Source: Sphingomonas faeni
GTDB lineage: Bacteria; Pseudomonadota; Alphaproteobacteria; Sphingomonadales; Sphingomonadaceae
Length of the DNA: 64,000 nucleotides
NCBI RefSeq assembly: GCF_003053745.1
Contig: NZ_QAYE01000008.1
Location: 186,001 to 250,000 of the forward strand
Direction of reading: 5' to 3'
Shown here: piece after piece, positions 15,024 to 24,445 of the stretch
How the letters are laid out: each line of letters opens with the position of its first letter
How positions within the stretch are numbered: the stretch's first letter is position 1
Position numbers and translations under genes: made by a program
Notes under the pieces: generated by a model
Database searches by the model: none
Told to the model about the DNA's origin: nothing
What the model saw: only the letters and a program-made list of their open reading frames with translations

Positions 15024-16120
15024 CCAAGCCGATCACGTTCTTCATCCATCACCAGGGTCGCGGCCACGCCAACCGCGCGATGGCGATCATCCGCGAACTG
15101 CCTGCCGAGCGCGCGGTGACGATCCTGACCGCCAAGCCGTCGCTGTTCGACGGGTTCGAGCGGCCGATCGCGATCGCCGCGCTGCCCGACATGATCGGCG
15201 CGCCGGTGCCGACGCCAGGCCTGTTCGCGCAGGCGACGCCCGAGGTGATGCACTGCGTCCCGCTCGGCGTCGCAAAGACCCGCGCGACGATGCGGACGAT
15301 CATCGACCATCTCGACGACGCCGATCCGGCACTGTTCGTGGTCGACGTCTCCGCCGAGATCGCGCTGCTGGCCCGGATCGCGAGCGTGCCCGCGATCAGC
15401 ATCCGGATGCACGGCGACCGGCTCGATCCGGGTCATCTGGGCGCCTACCAGGCAAGCGTCGGCCTGCTCGCACCCTTCGGCGAGGCACTCGAACAGGCGG
15501 ACACGCCGGACTGGGTCCGCGCCAACACGTGTTACGCAGGCGGCCTGTGCACGACGGTCGACCCCGTCCCGACCAAGGCCGAGGCGCGTGCGAAGCTCGG
15601 CCTCGATCCGACCAAGGAAATCATCGTCGTCCTCACGGGCGGTGGTGGCGCGGGCACGCCCTACGCGCCGCTGACGATGGCGGCGCGCGCGGTGCCGGAT
15701 GCGCTGTGGCTGGTGCTCGGGCCGGTCCACCGCGAGGGGCATGAGACCGACTTCGGCAATCTCGTCGAACTCGGCTGGGTCCCCGGCGTCACCGACCACA
15801 TCGCCGCCGCCGACGTCGTCATAGGCTCGGCCGGCGACAACACCGTGCATGAGATCGCACGCGTCGGTCGGCCTTATGTCTGCGCGCCCGAATGGCGGTA
15901 TTTCGGTGAGCAGACTCGGAAGGCGGAACGGCTTGCCGAACTGGGGGCGGCAGTCGCGCTGCCGTCATGGCCGGGGGCACTGGCACCGTGGCGGGGTATA
16001 CTCGACGCGGCGAAGGCGCTCGATCCGGTCGCGCTCGCCGACCTGTACGACGCGGATGCGGCCAAGGTTGCCGCTGACTATCTGGAAGGACTGGCGGTCT
16101 CGCTTTGGGCGCCCGCTTAG
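15020..16120 (+). CDS. Glycosyltransferase, MurG/GT28-like GT-B fold
   Basis: 366 residues with ATGA overlap to the upstream gene. The N-terminus ITFFIHHQGRGHANRAMAI is the glycine-rich GT-B acceptor motif of MurG-like enzymes (GxGHxxR/N). The second half has VVLTGGGGAGTPYAP and VIGSAGDNTVHEIARVGRP, the GT28 nucleotide-sugar loop with the conserved glutamate. A peripheral inner-membrane or cytosolic enzyme using a UDP-sugar is expected. The acceptor is unknown; the sulfotransferase-like neighbour may act on the same product. Confidence 0.7.
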   Translation: MTKPITFFIHHQGRGHANRAMAIIRELPAERAVTILTAKPSLFDGFERPIAIAALPDMIGAPVPTPGLFAQATPEVMHCVPLGVAKTRATMRTIIDHLDDADPALFVVDVSAEIALLARIASVPAISIRMHGDRLDPGHLGAYQASVGLLAPFGEALEQADTPDWVRANTCYAGGLCTTVDPVPTKAEARAKLGLDPTKEIIVVLTGGGGAGTPYAPLTMAARAVPDALWLVLGPVHREGHETDFGNLVELGWVPGVTDHIAAADVVIGSAGDNTVHEIARVGRPYVCAPEWRYFGEQTRKAERLAELGAAVALPSWPGALAPWRGILDAAKALDPVALADLYDADAAKVAADYLEGLAVSLWAPA

Positions 16121-16177
16121 AGATCGAGCGCTAGTCGATCCCCCCGCCAGGGAGAGATCGACACGTTGCGCAGCATC

Positions 16178-17044
16178 TCAGCTAAACAAAACCTCCGGCG
16201 GCATCTTTGACGCGGCCACCTCTTCCGCGGTCGGCCCCCGCAACACCGTAATCGTATCCGCATCCCAGGCGATCAGCCCGCGCTCGGCGAAATGCCCCAG
16301 CCAATAGTCCATGCACCACCGCCCCCAAGTCCCGCGAAACAACCGCGCATTGCGGATTATCGCGTCAAAATGCTGGTACGCAGGCGTGTGGACGACATGG
16401 TGCTGGTGATACGCGCGTGCACCGCCAACCCACCACATCGGCACGCCGGCGCGCTCGAGCCGCGCGGCAAAGTCGGTTTCCTCGCCGCCATAGCCGACAT
16501 AGCGCTCGTCCATCCCCCCTGCCCGCGCCCAGTCCGCCGCGGAGATCGCGAACGACAAACCCCAGAGCTCGCCATGGCTCGGCGTCGGCAGTATTTCATC
16601 AGATGCTATCGGCGGCTTGGCCGGGTGACGCACGCCGACCCGGTCGAGCCTGTCCCAGTCCAGCCCGGCATCCAGCGCGCCGGCAGGGAGATACAGCACC
16701 TCGCCCAACCGGATACCGCCCGGCTCGCTCGCCGTGACCGCATAGCGTTCGACCAACGTCGGCGATGGATTGCAATCGACATCGAGGAAGATCAGTTGCT
16801 CTCCAACCGCTGCCGCCGCCGCACGGTTGCGCGCCGCCGCCAGCGGCATCGCGTCACCCTCGACGAACACCGCGCGCACTGGAAAGTCGGTCGGCGGAAG
16901 ATCGGCATGCGGCGCGTCCTGCATGTACGCGATCACGAGTTCGTCAGGCTTGCGCGTCGATGCGTTGAGGCCGGCGATCAAGTTCACCAAATGCGCGCGA
17001 CGTCCGCGTACCAGCGTCAGCACGCTGACCGTCGAGGATGTCAC
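16178..17044 (-). CDS. Glycosyltransferase family 2 / galactosyltransferase-like
   Basis: 288 residues of GT-A fold. VSVLTLVRGRRAHLVNLIAG is the GT2 start, FLDVDCNPSP is the DxD metal motif, and GELWGLSFAISAADWARAGG with DERYVGYGGEETDFAAR is the ED/galactosyltransferase C-terminal module. It starts inside the stop codon of the sucrose-phosphate synthase gene (ATGA), so the two are one operon. It may extend the same oligosaccharide. The acceptor cannot be deduced. Confidence 0.75.
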   Translation of the reverse strand: MTSSTVSVLTLVRGRRAHLVNLIAGLNASTRKPDELVIAYMQDAPHADLPPTDFPVRAVFVEGDAMPLAAARNRAAAAAVGEQLIFLDVDCNPSPTLVERYAVTASEPGGIRLGEVLYLPAGALDAGLDWDRLDRVGVRHPAKPPIASDEILPTPSHGELWGLSFAISAADWARAGGMDERYVGYGGEETDFAARLERAGVPMWWVGGARAYHQHHVVHTPAYQHFDAIIRNARLFRGTWGRWCMDYWLGHFAERGLIAWDADTITVLRGPTAEEVAASKMPPEVLFS

Positions 17045-19149
17045 GATGCTTTCCTGATACCCTCGACGTGGATCCCGGCCGCCGCATCGCGGAAGAACGC
17101 GACGCCTTCGATCACGCCGCGCGCATGATGACCGATCGCGACATAGCCGTGCGCCAGGTCCGCGCGCGATCCCAGGCCATCCGAATAATTGCCGACGATG
17201 ATCGCGTGACGCGACGATCGCAGCATCTCGATATCGTTGCCGCTATCGCCCGCGACGATCACCTGTCGCGGTTCCAGACCGAGGCGGCGGCGGACGTGCT
17301 CGACCGCGGTACCCTTCGATGCGGCATGCGGCAGGATGTCGAGATAGCGGCCATGACTCTGGATGATCGAACAGCTGTGGCCGTGTTCCGCCAGCAAAGC
17401 CCGTACCCGCTCGGCCGCCGCCATGTCGCCATCGGCGAAATAGCTGAGCTTGAAGCGGCGTTGCTCCAGAGGGCTCTGCGGCGTCAGTCCGGCATGTTGG
17501 CCGATCAGTGCGGCGACCGCCTCGCGATCCCAACCGGCGGCAATGATCCCGTCCCATTCGGTATCGCGGTCGTACACCGCGCCACGCACCGTCCGGTAAT
17601 AAATCTCAGAACCGACCGAGGTGATCAGGATTTCGGGCCGCGGCGCATCATGCTGCCCGAGTACCGCCATCGCGCTGTGGAAGCTTCGCCCGGTCGCGAT
17701 CGCAAACGCGACATCGGTCTGCGCGTCGTGCCACGCGGTGAAATCGTCGACGCCCTTGGCACAACCGAGCAGCGTTCCGTCGATATCCGACACCAGTAAC
17801 AATTCCGGCTTCCGGTCCGTGACCGCAGGCGCGGCGTTCACGACCTCTGCGAGCAACCCGGTATAAAGCTGTACGTGCCGGTCCCAGTCATAGGCGCGGA
17901 TCGCTACCGATCCTGCCGCTGAGTAGCGCGACCACAGCGCCGGATCGTCTAGTATCTTCCGGATCGCATCGGTGATGGCGCCAGGCGAACGCGGATCGAC
18001 GAGAATGCCGTTGCCGCAGGTCTCGACGATATCGTTCGGCCCACCGCTGTCGGTCGCGACCACGGGCAACCCGCTCGCCGCCGCTTCGAGCAAAGTCAGT
18101 CCGAACGGTTCGTTGAGCGCCGGATTGACGAAGACGCCGCGCCGGGTTCGGGCATGAGCATAGACCGCGGCGATATCGTCCGGTCGGTGCTGCTTCGGAT
18201 AGGCGACCTTACCGTACAGGTCGTAGCGGTCGATCAACTGCAACAGCTCGGCGATGTTGTCGCGAATCTCCGGCTCGAGCGTGGCGCTGTCGTCGCGCGT
18301 GCCTGCTAGGATCACGAGGTTCGCCGCGGTCTGCAACGCGGGCGAGCGGCCATAGGCATGGACAAGCGCGGCGAGGTTCTTCTTCGTGACCGGCCGTGCG
18401 ATCGCGAGGATTACCGGCTTGGCGGGATCGTCCAGGAACCGGTTGATCAGCGCATCGACGCGGGCATCGGTGCCGCAGTTCGCGAACTGCTTGAGATCGC
18501 TACCCGGCGCGAACACGCGGATGCTGCCCGGATCATACGCATCGTAATCGGCATACTGGACTTCGGCCTCGTCACGCGACGACGCGATGATCGCGGCCGC
18601 CCCGGCGATGGCTTCCTCTTCGATTGCGATCCGGCGATCGAGGCCCGCGGTTTCCGTACACTCACGATCGAACGCGGCCAGCTTCACCCGACCGAGCGAA
18701 TGTGCCGTGAACACATAGGGGATGCCGGTACGCGCCGAAACGCGCGCCGCAATCAGTCCGGCATCCGCATAATGCGCGTGCATGACGTCCGGCGCGCGAT
18801 CGAGCGTGGCGATATGCGCCACAAGCGCCTCGACCAGGCTGTCATGCTCGGTCCACAGGTCTTCCTTGACGAGATACGCATCGGACGCGGTCAGCAGGCG
18901 GACGATGCGCGTGGTGCCGTCGATCGTCTCGATCGGCTCGGCATAGCATTCCGCATACGCCGCATGATGGAATGCACGCGTGACGATTTCCATCCGGTCG
19001 ATCGCCGGATTGCGGCCGCTGGCAGCGACGAGATCGAGAAGGTACCGGATATGGCCCCCGGTATCCGCGGTGATTCCGTATTCGACGTCGGTTGCGCGTA
19101 AACACCCCTGCAACGCGATATGTAGTACGAACACCCTTCCCCCGTTCAT
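17041..19149 (-). CDS. Sucrose-phosphate synthase fused to sucrose-phosphatase-like HAD domain
   Basis: 702 residues from the ATG at 19149; a GTG at 19176 is an alternative, and neither has a clear ribosome binding site. Residues 1-430 are a GT4 glycosyltransferase (VFVLHIALQGCLR, DTGGHIRYLLDL, MHAHYADAGLIA, NPALNEPFGLTLLEAAASG). From about residue 450 a HAD-IIB phosphatase follows (SDIDGTLLG, ITSVGSEIYY, FKLSYFADGD, VAGDSGNDIEML). The order is that of bacterial sucrose-phosphate synthase with an attached phosphatase, making sucrose from UDP-glucose and fructose-6-phosphate, perhaps as a compatible solute. A related product is possible. It is followed by a coupled GT2 gene and faces a GT4 gene. 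Confidence 0.8.
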   Translation of the reverse strand: MNGGRVFVLHIALQGCLRATDVEYGITADTGGHIRYLLDLVAASGRNPAIDRMEIVTRAFHHAAYAECYAEPIETIDGTTRIVRLLTASDAYLVKEDLWTEHDSLVEALVAHIATLDRAPDVMHAHYADAGLIAARVSARTGIPYVFTAHSLGRVKLAAFDRECTETAGLDRRIAIEEEAIAGAAAIIASSRDEAEVQYADYDAYDPGSIRVFAPGSDLKQFANCGTDARVDALINRFLDDPAKPVILAIARPVTKKNLAALVHAYGRSPALQTAANLVILAGTRDDSATLEPEIRDNIAELLQLIDRYDLYGKVAYPKQHRPDDIAAVYAHARTRRGVFVNPALNEPFGLTLLEAAASGLPVVATDSGGPNDIVETCGNGILVDPRSPGAITDAIRKILDDPALWSRYSAAGSVAIRAYDWDRHVQLYTGLLAEVVNAAPAVTDRKPELLLVSDIDGTLLGCAKGVDDFTAWHDAQTDVAFAIATGRSFHSAMAVLGQHDAPRPEILITSVGSEIYYRTVRGAVYDRDTEWDGIIAAGWDREAVAALIGQHAGLTPQSPLEQRRFKLSYFADGDMAAAERVRALLAEHGHSCSIIQSHGRYLDILPHAASKGTAVEHVRRRLGLEPRQVIVAGDSGNDIEMLRSSRHAIIVGNYSDGLGSRADLAHGYVAIGHHARGVIEGVAFFRDAAAGIHVEGIRKAS

Positions 19150-19275
19150 CTGCAATTCACGTAAGGAACCGCTCACGGGGTTGCCGAGTTCCGGGCCGAT
19201 GATACTTTACATGCCGGTATTGACGCAGGTTATTACGTTCCCTGCGGCGCCTCGTTCTCTCGGTGATCGATCGCT

Positions 19276-20520
19276 GTGAGGATCGCTCTACTCACCTGGG
19301 CCTATCCTCCTGAAAAGAGCGGACTTACTCGCGCCGCGCGCGAGATTGCGCAGTCGTTGGCACAGTCTGGCAATGACGTCTGTGTCTTCACTATGGACCG
19401 GCGCTACGACAGCCACGACGGCCGGGTGTCGGTCGTCGGTTGCGGTCTGCGCGAGGGCTCGCTCGCCGCGCGCCTGCGCAAGATCGCCGGGATCGGGCAC
19501 CTCGTCGCGCCGTTCGCGTTCCGGCGGGCAGTCGCACGCGAGCACCGTCGCGAGCCGTTCGACGTGGTCGAGGCGACCAACTGGTACGCGCCGGGACTAA
19601 CGATCGCGCTCACCGGTCCTGCGCCGTTGGTGACGCGCAACTCGACCCCGGCAGCGACCTCGGCCGAGACGGTAACGAGTCTCCGCGACCGGTTCGATCG
19701 GCGCGCGGCGATGCTCGCGGAGCGGATCGCAGCGCGCTTCAGCAAGGCATTGATCTCGAACACGCAGCTTCACGGCGAGAAGATCGCAGCATTGTACGGC
19801 GTCGAAGCTCCAGGACCAGCCGGGCATCACGCGGTCATCGGCCTCAGCCTGCCGCCGGAGATCGTGGCCCGAGGAACGGCCGCAGCCTATCCCGACGATG
19901 TTCCCCAGGACCAGCCGATCGAACTGCTGTTCGTCGGACGTGACGAGCATCGTAAGGGATTCGATGCCCTGATCATGGCGCTGAGGATCCTCGCCCGGCG
20001 CGCAGATGCCGGGATGCGCGATTTCCGCCTGACGATCGTCGGCGTTCATGCGGACGATTTGAAAGCGCTTCCGTCCACCGCGCGAGCGCGGCTGCGATGC
20101 CATCACCGGGTCGACGAACCGACGTTGCACGACCTGATGAGCGCCGCGCACGTCATCGTCGCGCCCTCGCGCTACGAGAGCTTCGGGCTGGTGTACCAGG
20201 AAGCGATGATGTTCGGCCGACCGGTCGTCGCCTGCGCCGAGGATCCGAGCGCACGGTTGTTCATCGGCGAAAGCGGTGCCGGATTACTCGCCAAGGCCTG
20301 CACCGGCGACGACCTCGCCACGCAGGTCCAGCGGCTGATCGAGGACCCGGCCTTGCGTGCACAGTACGCCGCGGCGAGCCGGCGGGCGTCGGGGATGTTC
20401 ACGCGCGATACCCTGTCCGCGCAGACGACCGCGGTCTATCGCACCGCGATAGGATCGAAGGGGGCGAGCAACAACGCCTCGTCCTCCGGCCTGCCCGCGC
20501 CGGTCGACATCGCCTCGTAG
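19276..20520 (+). CDS. Glycosyltransferase family 4
   Basis: 414 residues from a GTG start. The opening RIALLTWAYPPEKSGLTRAA is the GT4 donor-proximal motif. FVGRDEHRKGFDALI and APSRYESFGLVYQEAMMFG provide the C-terminal nucleotide-sugar site with its E-x7-E pattern. It is divergent from the sucrose-phosphate synthase gene across about 126 bases. The last 20 or so residues are encoded in DNA that also encodes the tail of the convergent GT2 gene, an 85-base overlap. The family-conserved part ends before it. Function within the cluster is unknown. Confidence 0.75.
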   Translation: MRIALLTWAYPPEKSGLTRAAREIAQSLAQSGNDVCVFTMDRRYDSHDGRVSVVGCGLREGSLAARLRKIAGIGHLVAPFAFRRAVAREHRREPFDVVEATNWYAPGLTIALTGPAPLVTRNSTPAATSAETVTSLRDRFDRRAAMLAERIAARFSKALISNTQLHGEKIAALYGVEAPGPAGHHAVIGLSLPPEIVARGTAAAYPDDVPQDQPIELLFVGRDEHRKGFDALIMALRILARRADAGMRDFRLTIVGVHADDLKALPSTARARLRCHHRVDEPTLHDLMSAAHVIVAPSRYESFGLVYQEAMMFGRPVVACAEDPSARLFIGESGAGLLAKACTGDDLATQVQRLIEDPALRAQYAAASRRASGMFTRDTLSAQTTAVYRTAIGSKGASNNASSSGLPAPVDIAS

Positions 20521-21383
20521 ATCCGCGTCCGCTCGCGCACCCGCTCGCCATCGAGCCGATGTTCGAGCGCGCCGGCCAGCGCCAGCGAACTCTCGACGAA
20601 CGCCACGACCGGGCGCTCGTGGACGCGGCCGGCAAAGCGGATGTCGCTGCGATTGAGGCGGTACTGGATGTCGGGATAGGACGCGGACTGCACCCCGTCG
20701 ACGAGGTTGCGGCGCGGCAGGCCGAGCGAGCGCAACCCGTCGCGATCCGCCGCCGCGACCAGCCAGCCGAGCGCGTCGAGCAACGCGGTGTCGGGGCGCT
20801 CGTCGGTATCGATCTGCAACACCCAGCGGGTCTGCATCGCGTCCTGGAGGCGATTGCGCTGCGCGGCGAAATCGCCGGCGAGAGGGTGATGGGCGACTTC
20901 GATCCACGGAACCCGCGCTGCGATTTCGCCTGCCTCGTCTGCCGTGCCGTCGAGCAGGACGACGATCCGGGCAAACGCTGTGCGATAATCGGTCGCGATC
21001 TCGACGATGTCGTTGGCGTCGGCGGGCCGCGCCATGATGCCGAGCCCTATCGCGTGCGGCACAGTCGTCGCGGAAGCCGATTGCGCTTGGGCTGGACGGT
21101 AATCGGGAGGAAAGCGGACATCGCCCCGCGCAACGGCGACCGGCTCCACCTCGAACCCGAACCGCCACGCCGCGTTCCGCAAACCGGCTGGGTCGAGCAT
21201 CCAGCGCTCCGCAGGATCGCGCTGTAGGTCGACAAGCTCGCTTCGCAACCGCGCGACGATCTCGTCGGCAACCGCACCGACCTCGTTCGCGTCGCGAACA
21301 AGCAGGCGGCAGTGGCTACACTCGAACCAATCCTCGCGCACGAGCCAGTCCCAGTTCCCACAGATCGAGCATCGTAATCGCAT
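20436..21383 (-). CDS. Glycosyltransferase family 2-like protein with N-terminal zinc ribbon
   Basis: 315 residues from the ATG at 21383. The start carries CSICGNWDW and FECSHCR, two CxxC pairs at residues 5/8 and 22/25 that form a rubredoxin-like zinc ribbon. A GT2-like domain follows: AIGLGIMARPADANDIVEI, FARIVVLLDGTADEA, then AAQRNRLQDAMQTRWVLQID with TDERPD giving a DxD-like site. The zinc ribbon on a glycosyltransferase is unusual. Its 3' end runs through the end of the convergent GT4 gene. Confidence 0.65.
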   Translation of the reverse strand: MRLRCSICGNWDWLVREDWFECSHCRLLVRDANEVGAVADEIVARLRSELVDLQRDPAERWMLDPAGLRNAAWRFGFEVEPVAVARGDVRFPPDYRPAQAQSASATTVPHAIGLGIMARPADANDIVEIATDYRTAFARIVVLLDGTADEAGEIAARVPWIEVAHHPLAGDFAAQRNRLQDAMQTRWVLQIDTDERPDTALLDALGWLVAAADRDGLRSLGLPRRNLVDGVQSASYPDIQYRLNRSDIRFAGRVHERPVVAFVESSLALAGALEHRLDGERVRERTRIYEAMSTGAGRPEDEALLLAPFDPIAVR

Positions 21384-21455
21384 GTTTCCGGCAACCCGCA
21401 GCGCCAAGGACCGGTTCCCCCGCTGCGACCGGCACCCTTCCGATCTAACCTACCG

Positions 21456-21485
21456 CCGTCATCTCGACTTTCGCCAGGATGACGG
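21456..21485. repeat. REP-like inverted repeat, probable terminator of the Pit gene
   Basis: CCGTCATC and GATGACGG flank a 14-base centre, ten bases past the pit stop codon. The sequence is a degenerate relative of the 56002-56082 element (same GTCATC...GATGAC ends and TTTCG centre). It probably forms the 3' end of the pit message. Confidence 0.5.
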
Positions 21486-21494
21486 CCGAGCCGC

Positions 21495-23162
21495 TCAATA
21501 CCCGAACGAATGCGCCAGCGTCAGCAACAGCCAGTACAGCCCGCCCGACAGCAGCATCGCCACCGGCAGCGTCATCACCCACGCCAGCGCCATGTTCATC
21601 ACGGTCCGCCGCTGCAACCCGGCGCCATTCGCAACGCTCGCGCCCGCGACACCTGACGACAGGATGTGCGTGGTCGACACCGGCATGCCGTATTTCACCG
21701 CCAGCAGGATCGTCGCCGCCGCGACCAGTTCGGCGGACGCGCCCATGCCGTAGGTCAGGTGCGTCTTGCCGATCCGCTCGCCGACGGTGACGACGATCCG
21801 CTTCCACCCGACCATCGTGCCGAGACCCAGCGCCAGCGCGACGGTGACCTTCACCCAGGTCGGGATATAGCGCGTGCCCTGTTCGAGCCCGCTATTGTAG
21901 CTCTTGAGCGTCGTGATCTCCTGCGCGGTGAAGCGGCTCTGCGCGGACTTGTCCTCGGCGATCAGCTTGGTCGTATCGAGCACGAGGTACATGTCGTTGC
22001 GCAGGTTCGGCGTCGCCGCGGCAGGCACCTTGCCCAGCGACCCATAGCTTGCGATCCTGCTCGACACGTCGTCCGACAGCGTCGCCAGCGCGCCATAGAT
22101 GACCGGATCGGCAACGTGCTTGGTCTTCAGCGCCTTGGTGACCTGCGCGCGCGAGGTCGCCACGTCGGCCGGCGCGCCGTCGGCATGCGCGCGGTACGCG
22201 GCCGATGCAGCCTGCGCCGACTGCACGAATGCGGGCATCGCGCTCTCGGGCATCGTCCGATTCAGCGCATAGGCGGTCGGCGCGCAGCCGATCAGGATGA
22301 GCATGATCAGCCCCATCCCCTTCTGCCCGTCGTTGCTGCCGTGCGCGAAGCTGACCGCTGTGCAGGTGCCGATCAGCAGCGCGCGGATGCCGCGCGGTGG
22401 CGGCGTCTGGCCCTCGGGCGCCTCGTACAGCTTCTTGTCGCGCAGGAAGCGCTTCATCACGAGCAACAGCAACAGCGCGCCGACGAACCCGACGATCGGG
22501 CTGAACGCCAGCGCAGACAGAACCTTCCAGACCTGCACCATGTCGACGCCCGACGTGCCGTCCGCGCCACCGCCGTTGATGATCTGGTTGGCAAGGCCGA
22601 CGCCGAGGATCGAGCCGATCAGGGCGTGGCTCGACGAATTGGGCAGCCCGACCGCCCAGGTCGCGAGGTTCCACAGGATCGCCGCGAGCAGCAGCGCGAA
22701 GATCATGGCGAACCCGCCGACGCTGCCGACGTTGAGGATCAGGTCGACCGGCAGCAACGTGACGATCGAATACGCCACCGCGCCCGACGAGAGCATCACG
22801 CCGAGAAAGTTGAAGAATCCCGACCAGACGACCGCGAGCGGCGCGGGCATCGAGTGCGTGTAGATGACGGTTGCGACCGCGTTGGCGGTGTCGTGGAACC
22901 CGTTCACGAACTCGAACCCGAGCGCGATCAGCAGCGCCAGCGCGAGGAACGCGAACGCCCCGCCCGCCAGGCTCTCGCCGACCTGCGCGGTATCGAACGC
23001 GATGCTGAACCCGGCATAGGCGAGTCCGCCGATCAGCACTGCGAGGAATATCCAGCGCCCGGACGGATGCAGCGAATGATCGAGCTTGGGACCGGTATGC
23101 GGCGCAGCGGTAGCGCTCGAATCAGCCGTCACCGCATCGGGTGCAAATGTGGAGGTTGCCAT
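21495..23162 (-). CDS. pitA: Inorganic phosphate transporter, Pit/PHO4 family
   Basis: 555 residues, about ten to twelve membrane spans. Both PHO4 signature repeats are present: GFEFVNGFHDTANAVATVIY in the first half and SFAHGSNDGQKGMG in the second. NSSSHALIGSILG and PVSTTHILSSGV are the matching re-entrant serine/threonine motifs. A ~130-residue soluble insert lies between the halves. It imports phosphate (as metal phosphate with protons) across the inner membrane. The gene stands alone between a repeat-bearing gap upstream and a hairpin downstream. No pho box was identified. Confidence 0.9.
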   Translation of the reverse strand: MATSTFAPDAVTADSSATAAPHTGPKLDHSLHPSGRWIFLAVLIGGLAYAGFSIAFDTAQVGESLAGGAFAFLALALLIALGFEFVNGFHDTANAVATVIYTHSMPAPLAVVWSGFFNFLGVMLSSGAVAYSIVTLLPVDLILNVGSVGGFAMIFALLLAAILWNLATWAVGLPNSSSHALIGSILGVGLANQIINGGGADGTSGVDMVQVWKVLSALAFSPIVGFVGALLLLLVMKRFLRDKKLYEAPEGQTPPPRGIRALLIGTCTAVSFAHGSNDGQKGMGLIMLILIGCAPTAYALNRTMPESAMPAFVQSAQAASAAYRAHADGAPADVATSRAQVTKALKTKHVADPVIYGALATLSDDVSSRIASYGSLGKVPAAATPNLRNDMYLVLDTTKLIAEDKSAQSRFTAQEITTLKSYNSGLEQGTRYIPTWVKVTVALALGLGTMVGWKRIVVTVGERIGKTHLTYGMGASAELVAAATILLAVKYGMPVSTTHILSSGVAGASVANGAGLQRRTVMNMALAWVMTLPVAMLLSGGLYWLLLTLAHSFGY

Positions 23163-23253
23163 AGGAATGTGCAGTCGGCCCTTACGATGACAATCTTATG
23201 ACAGATGTAAATCAAGCGATCGTTCGACCCTATTTGGGACGTCGCCCTCTACA

Positions 23254-23376
23254 ATCCTCCCCCGCCAGGGGGAGGTGGCTGGCCCTTGCCAGACGGAGGG
23301 GAGGCAGGGATAACACCTGTTCCGTGTCTTCCCCCTCCGTCGCCTTCGGCGCCACCTCCCCCTTGCGGGGGAGGAT
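23254..23376. repeat. REP-doublet palindromic element
   Basis: Two ~46-bp arms (from 23254 and to 23376) are nearly complementary: ATCCTCCCCCGCCAGGGGG on the left and CCCCCTTGCGGGGGAGGAT on the right, with GGTGGC/GCCACC and ACGGAGGGG/CCCCTCCGT further in. Each arm also holds its own short hairpin (CCTCCCCC, 4-base loop, GGGGGAGG). No gene fits inside. It is one of six such doublets in the window. Confidence 0.75.
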
Positions 23377-23417
23377 CGTTCGGAACCAACCTCCTCGACC
23401 TTAATCAGCGAGTTAAT

Positions 23418-23747
23418 TCACCGAGCTTCACCGATGCTCGCGAGCTGCATGCCATTGCGGCCGAACAAAGTGGCCATCTTCACGTCCGCATCCGCAGTCA
23501 TTTCCTTGCGGCACTGTTGCGCGTCGGCGAGCGCCGCGAGGCCGACACCGTGCGATTGGCAGGCGCCGACGATCGCCGAACGCAGCCGGCGCTGGAACGC
23601 GGTGCGCCCGGCGTCGCTGGTCAGGTCGAGCCCGGCGCGCGACACGCGCACCGATACCGGGTCGCGCCCGGAACTCGCCGAAGCGACCGTGGAAAACAGG
23701 CAAGCGCCGACGATCGCCGCCGAAGCGACGCTGATGAAAAGCTTCAT
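23418..23747 (-). CDS. UrcA family protein
   Basis: 109 residues. The ATG at 23747 is chosen because GAGGAAC lies about seven bases upstream. MKLFISVASAAIVGACLFST is the start of a Sec signal peptide ending near TVASAS. The mature part has the UrcA pattern VRVSRAGLDLTSDAGRTAFQ, then RRLRSAIVGACQ, and a second conserved cysteine in QQCRKEM, likely a disulfide. UrcA proteins are small periplasmic proteins common in sphingomonads with no known activity. It is monocistronic. Confidence 0.75.
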   Translation of the reverse strand: MKLFISVASAAIVGACLFSTVASASSGRDPVSVRVSRAGLDLTSDAGRTAFQRRLRSAIVGACQSHGVGLAALADAQQCRKEMTADADVKMATLFGRNGMQLASIGEAR

Positions 23748-23949
23748 GATGATGTTCCTCAAATGGTCCTGCGGTCCGCAAGGCTATGCCTGCGGGCGAC
23801 GGCGCCAGCGCGTCGGGACACCTTTCTGGGTGCGGCATCTCCGACGACGAACCACGTCGCTGCGCATCCCCTACCCGTGGTTCGTTACGCTCGCGCGACG
23901 GTTTGGCGTCGGTCCGACGACGCGCAGAAACTCTACCTCGACCGTTCGA

Positions 23950-24345
23950 TCACATCCCGGGATATCGCTCGAACGTCGGCAGTGCGGTCACGTCAGCCAT
24001 CCACGCCAAGCGATCGGCCACCTGGATATGCGCACCCGGCGCGACCGCCTCGGGATCGTCCAGCGTACAGGATTGCACGTCGATGATCCCCGGCAGATAC
24101 TCGGCATTGGTATAGAACAGTCCCGTCCCGCACCGTCCGCAGAATTGACGCCGACCGCTCGCCGACGATTCATACGTCACCGGATCGCCCGAGATGGTCA
24201 CCTGCTCGGATCTGAATGCGATCCAGCCTACCATCGGCGCACCCGCGCTTCGCCGGCAATCGCCGCAATGGCACAGCGCGTGATGCTCGGGCTCGCCCTC
24301 CGCGACATAGCTGATCGCTCCGCAATGACATCGTCCCGCCAGCAT
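23950..24345 (-). CDS. GFA/CENP-V family zinc protein
   Basis: 131 residues with the full zinc-ligand pattern of the GFA domain: GRCHCGAISY, ALCHCGDCRRSAGAP and QFCGRCGTGLFY. Members are called glutathione-dependent formaldehyde-activating enzyme-like, but the activity of most is unproven. Here there is no neighbouring formaldehyde gene. Its start overlaps the far upstream edge of the helicase frame but not the likely helicase start at 24446, so the two are divergent with about 100 bases between them. Confidence 0.85.
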   Translation of the reverse strand: MLAGRCHCGAISYVAEGEPEHHALCHCGDCRRSAGAPMVGWIAFRSEQVTISGDPVTYESSASGRRQFCGRCGTGLFYTNAEYLPGIIDVQSCTLDDPEAVAPGAHIQVADRLAWMADVTALPTFERYPGM

Positions 24346-24445
24346 GCCCGCCTCCCTCTATGTTCTCAACTTGTTCCACGTATCGTCGAACCGCGCAAGC
24401 CATACCCGCTTGCCCCATCGGCCCCCGTTCCCTACCTGTTCACCG

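Noticed and set aside
21666..23201. A 511-codon plus-strand frame opposite the phosphate transporter.
   Set aside because: Arginine/aspartate-rich shadow of a membrane-protein gene.
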